DNA of 10,476 nt from Moraxellaceae bacterium (GTDB taxonomy: Bacteria; Pseudomonadota; Gammaproteobacteria; Pseudomonadales; Moraxellaceae): NCBI GenBank assembly GCA_030146505.1, contig JASLCO010000172.1:1-10476 (forward strand), in the 5' to 3' direction. This document shows, piece after piece, positions 6,173 to 10,476 of this stretch. The notes under the pieces were generated by a model. It did not search any database, was not told the origin of the DNA, and saw nothing but the letters and a program-made list of their open reading frames with translations. How positions within the stretch are numbered: the first letter of the stretch is position 1; every line of letters begins with the position of its first letter. Made by a program: the position numbers and the translations under genes.

Positions 6173-7567
6173 TTAGGCGGTCTTGAGCAGGCGGTCGACG
6201 ATACGTTCCAGCTCGGCCAGATTGCGGCAGGTATGGCTGCGGGTGCAGGCGCTCTGGTAGCGCAGCATTTCCGAATCGCCGCTGCCCCAGCGGTTCATGG
6301 CCTCGGGATTGAGCCAGATCACCTGCTTGGCGCGCAGATGGAATTCGCGCAGCAGGTCCAGGCGCGCCTCGCCGTTATTGTTGCGGGCGTCGCCCAGGAT
6401 GATGAGGGTGGTGCGCTTGTCGATATCGTTTAGTGCCAGCCTTTCCAGATCGACAAAGGCGCGGCCGTAGTCCGTGCTGCCCATGCCGTAGCGGTCCATC
6501 ACGGCTTCTATGGCGTCCGCCGTTTCCATTTTCTCGAACAACGGTGTGACTTCATGCAGCGAGGAGGAAAAAGCAAAACTGCGCAGACGCGGAATCACTT
6601 CCTGCAGGCTGTAGAGAAAGAGCAGCAGGAAGCGCGCATGCTGGCTGACCGAGCGGCTGACATCGCAAACAGCGATGACGCGCGGCTTGTCCTTGCGCAC
6701 GCGCCGCCAGTAGGGGTTGATGAGCACGCCATCATGCGAAAGGTTGTGGCGCAGGGTGGCGCGCACATCCAGCAGGCCGCGGGCGGCCAGCTTCTCGCGA
6801 CGGCGGTGCAGGGTGATGAGCTTGCGTGCCATGCGCCGTATCACGGTCTCCACATCGCGGAATTCACGCAGGAGGGCGAAATCCACTTCACGCATCACGG
6901 CATCGCGATTGTTTTCGCGCGAGAGCTGGAAATAACGGTCCACGGTTTCGCGTACACGGCCGCGCAAGCGGTCACGCGCTGTGCGCAGGCCGGCAGCCCG
7001 TTGTGCCGCGGCAGGCAGTGACGAAGCATCCAGCTCGCTGAGTTCGCGCTCCAGCTCGGCGAGCCCCATGGCCATGAGGATGCGACGACCAAAAAGACCG
7101 CGCTGCGTGGTGACGCGTATCGCTGCCAGATTGGCAGTCTCTACAGCTTGTGCCATGGCGGTGGCCAACTCGCTTTCGACATTGGCCAGTAATTGCTCAC
7201 CCAATTCTGAAGGTGTAATACCGGGTATCGGCTGCCCTTGGCCGCCGCCCGAACCTTGGCCACCACTGCCACCGCCTTGGCCCTGTCCGAAAAATTCAGG
7301 GCTATTGCGGGGCGAGTCTGCATTTTCAGCCGCGGCATTTTCTGCAGGAGCGCTGGAGAAACGGAAAAAGCTGTCAAAGCAGCGATCAAAAACGGCGCTG
7401 TGTGTTGTGCTCTTGGCCAGGGTGCTGGCGAGGGCATCATGGAATTGTCCGCGATCGGCATAACCCACCAGGGTGATGGCCGTGGCGGCATCCTGCACTT
7501 CCGGGGGGGATACCGGCAGGCCGTTGCGGCGCAGCAGGGAGACGAATTCCGTGAGCTTGCGGTCCAT
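6173..7567 (-). CDS. CoxE-like VWA domain protein (MoxR partner)
   Basis: This 464-residue protein has no signal peptide or membrane helix and is probably cytoplasmic. The N-terminal part ends in a low-complexity Gly/Ser/Gln linker (about residues 93-112). A helical middle region leads to DVRATLRHNLSHDG (267-280), typical just before the VWA domain of CoxE-type proteins. The VWA domain has a complete MIDAS metal site: D302-V-S304-R-S306, T365 in GMGSTDYG, and D393 in ILGDARNNN. Such proteins pair with MoxR AAA+ ATPases and act on a client enzyme, as with CoxD/CoxE of carbon monoxide dehydrogenase or NorQ/NorD. The gene starts 9 bp after the moxR stop with a weak ribosome site, so it probably depends on upstream translation. 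No client enzyme gene is near, so its target is unknown. Confidence 0.88.
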   Translation of the reverse strand: MDRKLTEFVSLLRRNGLPVSPPEVQDAATAITLVGYADRGQFHDALASTLAKSTTHSAVFDRCFDSFFRFSSAPAENAAAENADSPRNSPEFFGQGQGGGSGGQGSGGGQGQPIPGITPSELGEQLLANVESELATAMAQAVETANLAAIRVTTQRGLFGRRILMAMGLAELERELSELDASSLPAAAQRAAGLRTARDRLRGRVRETVDRYFQLSRENNRDAVMREVDFALLREFRDVETVIRRMARKLITLHRRREKLAARGLLDVRATLRHNLSHDGVLINPYWRRVRKDKPRVIAVCDVSRSVSQHARFLLLFLYSLQEVIPRLRSFAFSSSLHEVTPLFEKMETADAIEAVMDRYGMGSTDYGRAFVDLERLALNDIDKRTTLIILGDARNNNGEARLDLLREFHLRAKQVIWLNPEAMNRWGSGDSEMLRYQSACTRSHTCRNLAELERIVDRLLKTA

Positions 7568-7576
7568 ATGCTGCGC

Positions 7577-8509
7577 TCAGCGCTTGCGGCCCAGGATTTT
7601 CGGCAGCTCTTCCTGTATGCGCAGCACATCGTCCTGATGCTTGAGCAGCACGGCCAGGGTTTTTTCCACCCATTTCGCGTCCAGCACATCCACATGCAAC
7701 AGCAGGAGGGTACGGGCCCAGTCCAGGGTTTCGCTGATGGCGGGCACCTTGCGCAAATCCTGCTGGCGCAGGGCCTGCACAAAATCGATCAGCGGTGTGC
7801 GCAGTTTTTCCGGCAGGTCCGGTACTTGCGAAGCCAGGATGCGGCGCTCCAGCGCGGCATCCGGATAGGGAATATAGAGATGCAGGCAGCGGCGTTTCAG
7901 GGCATCGGAAAGCTCACGCTGGTTATTGCTGGTGAGCAGGACCAGAGGCGTGCTTTTCGCTTTCACTGTGCCGATTTCCGGCACCGACACCTGATAATCG
8001 GAAAGCAGTTCCAGCAAAAAAGCTTCGAACTCCTGATCGGCCTTGTCGATTTCATCGATAAGCAGCACAGCACCGGGCTCGGTCTCCAGCGCGGCCAAGA
8101 GCGGACGCGGCTCCAGAAACTCCTTGGAGTAAAAAATATCGCCGAACTGGTGCAGACGCTCCACAGATTCGGAAAGACCTTGTGCGCCACGCAGGATGTC
8201 GCCCAGCTGTTCTTTCAGTACCTGTGTGTAAAGCAGCTGCTTGCCGTATTTCCATTCATACAGTGCCTTGCTCTCATCCAGGCCTTCATAACACTGCAGG
8301 CGTATCAGCTCGAGATTGAAAAGCTTGCTGGCGGCCTTGGCGAGTTCGGTCTTGCCGACACCAGGAGGGCCTTCCACCAGAATGGGTTTTTCCAGCTGGG
8401 CAGCGAGGAAAAGCGTGAGGGCGATATTGTCGGAGGCGACATAGCCCTGGGCTTCAAGGCCTGAGCGCAGGTTGTCGGCGGTGAATTGCTTGCTGGCGAA
8501 AAGACTCAT
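7577..8509 (-). CDS. MoxR-family AAA+ ATPase (CoxD-like)
   Basis: This 310-residue protein is a cytoplasmic AAA+ ATPase, normally a hexamer that remodels or activates a client protein together with a VWA partner. Walker A is GPPGVGKT (residues 47-54), Walker B is LLIDEID (149-155), sensor 1 is TSNNQREL (193-200), arginine-finger candidates are R206/R207 in LKRRC, and a sensor-2-like segment is PAISETLDWAR (256-266), a wording typical of CoxD-like MoxR proteins. All catalytic residues look intact. The start codon overlaps the stop of the upstream ABC ATPase gene in ATGA (8506-8509), and the VWA gene follows directly. The pair with the VWA protein is standard; the linkage to a BtuCD-like importer is not one I recognise. 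Confidence 0.91.
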   Translation of the reverse strand: MSLFASKQFTADNLRSGLEAQGYVASDNIALTLFLAAQLEKPILVEGPPGVGKTELAKAASKLFNLELIRLQCYEGLDESKALYEWKYGKQLLYTQVLKEQLGDILRGAQGLSESVERLHQFGDIFYSKEFLEPRPLLAALETEPGAVLLIDEIDKADQEFEAFLLELLSDYQVSVPEIGTVKAKSTPLVLLTSNNQRELSDALKRRCLHLYIPYPDAALERRILASQVPDLPEKLRTPLIDFVQALRQQDLRKVPAISETLDWARTLLLLHVDVLDAKWVEKTLAVLLKHQDDVLRIQEELPKILGRKR

Positions 8510-9318
8510 GGCAGGCGAGAGCTCGTGTGGGTGTTGTGGCCCGTTACCAGCCAGATGCTCTGATCGGCCGGATTGACGAGGCGGGTGAAATGCACGCCGA
8601 AAACATCCTGCAAAAGCGCGGGATCGGCAATGGCCGAACTGCCGGCATCGGCATGCAGGCGGCCTTCACGCAGGATGACGACGCGCTCTGCCGTGTGCAT
8701 GGCGAAATTGATGTCATGGGTGGAGAAGACGACAAGGGCGCCGCTCTCCGCTTCTGCACGCAACTGCTTTTGCAGGGCCTGCTGGTGGGGCAGGTCCAGG
8801 GCATTCTGCGGCTCGTCCAAGAGCCAGATTCTCTCGGCGGCGTTTTCATGCTGGCGTATCTGCAGCCAGGTACGGGCCAGTTGCACGCGCTGGCGCTCGC
8901 CGCCGGAAAGTCCGGCATAGCTGCGCTTTTCCAGTGTGCTCAGCTGCCAGATACCCAGAGCCTGCTGGCGCAGCGAAGCCGGCAAGACGGCATTGCCATG
9001 CGGCCAGGCAGCAAGCTCCAGGATTTCACCCACGGAGAGTTGCAGCGTGTCGGTGTGTTGCTGCGGCAGAAAAGCGCGACGGCGGGCCAGCTGGTCGGCT
9101 GGCATTTTGCGCAAGTCATTATCCTGCAACCGGATATAGCCACTGATGCTGGCGGCGCTGAAATGACGGCCACCATCGGCCAGCAATTTCAGCAGCGTGG
9201 ATTTGCCGGCGCCGTTGGGGCCAACCAGCGCAATCGCGCCATTGTTCAAGGTGAGATTGATGTCCTGCAGCAGAGTGGCGTCGTGCAGGCGGCAATGCAG
9301 ATGGGCTAGCGTGATCAT
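8506..9318 (-). CDS. ABC importer ATP-binding protein (BtuD/HmuV-like)
   Basis: This 270-residue ATPase would power the membrane permease encoded directly upstream. Walker A is GPNGAGKST (33-41), the Q-loop is in FLPQQ (83-87), the ABC signature is LSGGERQRVQLAR (137-149), Walker B is IWLLDEP (164-170) with catalytic E169, and the switch histidine is H201 in FSTHD. Both active-site halves appear functional. The tail (DVFGVHFTRL at 238-247, then SIWLVTG at 254-260) resembles the C terminus of E. coli BtuD, which favours corrinoid import. Haem and siderophore importers share the same architecture, so the substrate is open. It overlaps the permease stop and the moxR start by 4 bp each, implying coupled translation. 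Confidence 0.91.
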   Translation of the reverse strand: MITLAHLHCRLHDATLLQDINLTLNNGAIALVGPNGAGKSTLLKLLADGGRHFSAASISGYIRLQDNDLRKMPADQLARRRAFLPQQHTDTLQLSVGEILELAAWPHGNAVLPASLRQQALGIWQLSTLEKRSYAGLSGGERQRVQLARTWLQIRQHENAAERIWLLDEPQNALDLPHQQALQKQLRAEAESGALVVFSTHDINFAMHTAERVVILREGRLHADAGSSAIADPALLQDVFGVHFTRLVNPADQSIWLVTGHNTHTSSRLP

Positions 9319-10289
9319 GATCGGCGCCCCTGCAGGAAAAGCAGCAGGAAGGCGGGAGCACCAAGAAGTGCGGTGAGCACGCCCACGGGCAATTCCAGCG
9401 GCGCAATCAGGCTGCGTGCTAGCCAGTCGGCGAGCACGGCCAGAGTCGCGCCGAGAAAAAGACTGGCTGGCAGCAATTGCCGGTGACGCGTAAAGCCGAG
9501 ACGTCTTGCCATATGCGGGGCCAGCAGGCCGACAAAGGCAATGCCGCCGGATTGCGCGACGGCAAGTGCGACGAGCAGGGCCGAAAGCAAAAGAATTTCA
9601 CGGCGGAAAAGGGTGATATCGAGACCCAGATGCGCGGCCTCGCCTTCTCCCAGCTGCCAGACATCCAGAGCGCGCTGCTGCTGCCAGAGTCGTGCCAAGG
9701 TCAGCAAGAGAATGCCGGCCGAAATCATCAGCAGTGTGCTGTTGGCCTGGGCAAAACTGCCCATAAGCCAGAAGCTGGCGCTGCGCAGCACGGTATTGTC
9801 GCCAAAGCTGAGCAGGAGATTAACAAGGGCCGCGGCCAGGGCATTGATGGCGACGCCTACAAGAAGCAGCTCGGCATTGCCTGCACCAAGGCGACGGCCC
9901 ATGGCCAGCACCAGGGCGAGTGTGGCGAGGGCGCCGGCAAAGGCCGCCAGGGGCAACAGCCAGAAGCTGCTGACTCCCAACGAAATCACCAGCACAGCCG
10001 CGAGACCCGCTCCAGCGGAAACGCCCAACAGGCCAGGCTCTACCAGCGGATTGCGGAAAAAATCCTGCAGCAGCAGGCCGGAGAGGGCGAGGGTGGCGCC
10101 GGTAAATGCGGCCAGCAGTACGCGTGGCAGACGCAGCTGCCACAGCACCTCGCTGGCCATGGGGCCGAGATCGCCGCTGCCCCAGGCCAGGGCCAGAAAC
10201 ATGGCGGCGAGAGTGGCCAGCGGCAGCAGATACAGAGTGATGCGGGGGGAGGGCACAGTGATGACGGTCTGGCTCGGAAGTTGTGCCAT
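9315..10289 (-). CDS. FecCD-family ABC importer permease (BtuC-like)
   Basis: This 324-residue inner-membrane protein matches the length of BtuC (326) and has about ten hydrophobic helices. Family landmarks are LRLPRVLLAAFTGATLALSG (52-71), NPLVEPGLLGVSAGAG (80-95), the cytoplasmic coupling segment LGEGEAAHLGL (213-223), GGIAFVGLLAPHMAR (248-262) and ELPVGVLTALLGAPAF (299-314). The wording is closest, from memory, to E. coli BtuC, so vitamin B12 or another corrinoid is my first guess. Haem and ferric siderophores are alternatives. It is the first gene of the operon. The matching periplasmic binding protein and TonB receptor are not in the window. The ribosome site before the ATG is weak, and I saw no cobalamin riboswitch in the 95-bp leader. 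Confidence 0.9.
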   Translation of the reverse strand: MAQLPSQTVITVPSPRITLYLLPLATLAAMFLALAWGSGDLGPMASEVLWQLRLPRVLLAAFTGATLALSGLLLQDFFRNPLVEPGLLGVSAGAGLAAVLVISLGVSSFWLLPLAAFAGALATLALVLAMGRRLGAGNAELLLVGVAINALAAALVNLLLSFGDNTVLRSASFWLMGSFAQANSTLLMISAGILLLTLARLWQQQRALDVWQLGEGEAAHLGLDITLFRREILLLSALLVALAVAQSGGIAFVGLLAPHMARRLGFTRHRQLLPASLFLGATLAVLADWLARSLIAPLELPVGVLTALLGAPAFLLLFLQGRRS

Positions 10290-10384
10290 AGCCTAGCGGG
10301 GGCTCCCGTGCTAAACCAGCCGGCACTTCAGGAAAACATCAATGAGCCCCCCGGGCTTTTGTCTCGAGCAGGAGGAGCAGAGTC
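10290..10384. other. Divergent intergenic region between importer operon and serine hydrolase
   Basis: These 95 bp must hold the control signals for both divergent genes, but I find no strong promoter pair. A short hairpin, AGCCC (10345-10349) with GGGCT (10353-10357), is followed by TTTT on the plus strand; its 5-bp stem is weak for a terminator. A second small stem pairs CGGG (10297-10300) with CCCG (10305-10308). The region is too short for a full cobalamin riboswitch, and no B12-box-like motif was recognised. Confidence 0.45.
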
Positions 10385-10476
10385 ATGATGGAAGGTTATG
10401 TGCATCCGGATTTTCATGCCGTGGCCCAGTTGTTCCGGCAGCAACTGCCGCGCCGTGGCGCCGGTGGTGCCGCGCT
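10385..10476 (+). CDS. Probable beta-lactamase-family serine hydrolase, 5' end only
   Basis: Thirty codons are visible before the window ends. The start, GYVHPDFHAVAQLFRQQLP followed by GAGGAA, resembles the opening of class C beta-lactamase-related esterases of the EstB type, which typically begin VHPDF, then a helix, then G-G-A-A leading into the first strand. The catalytic S-x-x-K lies beyond the edge, so the call rests on the N terminus alone. AGGAGG (10370-10375) is a strong ribosome site 9 nt before the first ATG; a second ATG follows directly. It is divergent from the importer operon. Confidence 0.5.
   Translation, partial: MMEGYVHPDFHAVAQLFRQQLPRRGAGGAA

Noticed and set aside
7238..8464. 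408-codon plus-strand frame opposite the VWA and moxR genes
   Set aside because: It spans two well-supported genes on the other strand, has no ribosome site, and shows no recognisable motif.
10290..10384. Cobalamin riboswitch ahead of the BtuC-like gene
   Set aside because: The region is under 100 bp, and no B12-box-like core was seen.
9477..10388. 303-codon plus-strand frame opposite the permease
   Set aside because: It is the complement of a leucine/alanine-rich membrane protein, so its Gln/Gly/Glu-rich peptide is expected by chance. It also runs into the ribosome site of the serine hydrolase.

Overview
The window is GC-rich, gene-dense bacterial chromosome with no integrase, transposase, tRNA or CRISPR array visible. 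Gene content points to a Gram-negative proteobacterium: a PII/Amt pair, an EmrA-type periplasmic adaptor, and a FecCD-type importer. The 24-bp inverted repeat at 4445-4509 has the form GTAGGAGCGGCTTCAGCCGC, familiar from REP/REPIN elements of Pseudomonas and Xanthomonadales-type gammaproteobacteria. I therefore favour a gammaproteobacterium of that kind. This is inference, and no genus can be named.

Layout. (1) 170-1870, + strand: glnK and amtB, the nitrogen-sensing PII protein and the ammonium channel it plugs. (2) 1871-2300: a 430-bp gene-free stretch with a two-hairpin dispersed repeat and further inverted repeats. (3) 2301-2684, + strand: a small SCP2 (sterol carrier) domain protein, followed by a bidirectional terminator that also faces the convergent emrB. 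(4) 2825-6074, - strand: a marR-emrA-emrB multidrug efflux unit. The MarR gene has a good sigma70-type promoter whose start site lies in a near-perfect 18-bp palindrome, which suggests autoregulation. A REPIN and a second GC-rich hairpin separate emrA from emrB. (5) 6173-10289, - strand: a tightly packed four-gene operon in the order BtuC-like permease, BtuD-like ATPase, MoxR AAA+ ATPase, CoxE-like VWA protein. The first three genes overlap by ATGA and the fourth starts 9 bp on. (6) 10385-end, + strand: the start of a probable beta-lactamase-family serine hydrolase, divergent from the importer operon and cut by the window edge.

Function. The glnK-amtB pair and the marR-emrAB unit are standard modules. 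The part most worth a second look is the operon at 6173-10289. It joins an importer of the vitamin B12/haem/siderophore class to a MoxR-VWA pair, a class of AAA+/MIDAS machines often used for metal-cofactor insertion or enzyme activation. No substrate-binding protein, TonB receptor or client enzyme is visible, so the cargo and target are unknown. Long open frames antisense to amtB, emrB, the moxR/VWA pair and the importer genes were judged to be codon-bias shadows.
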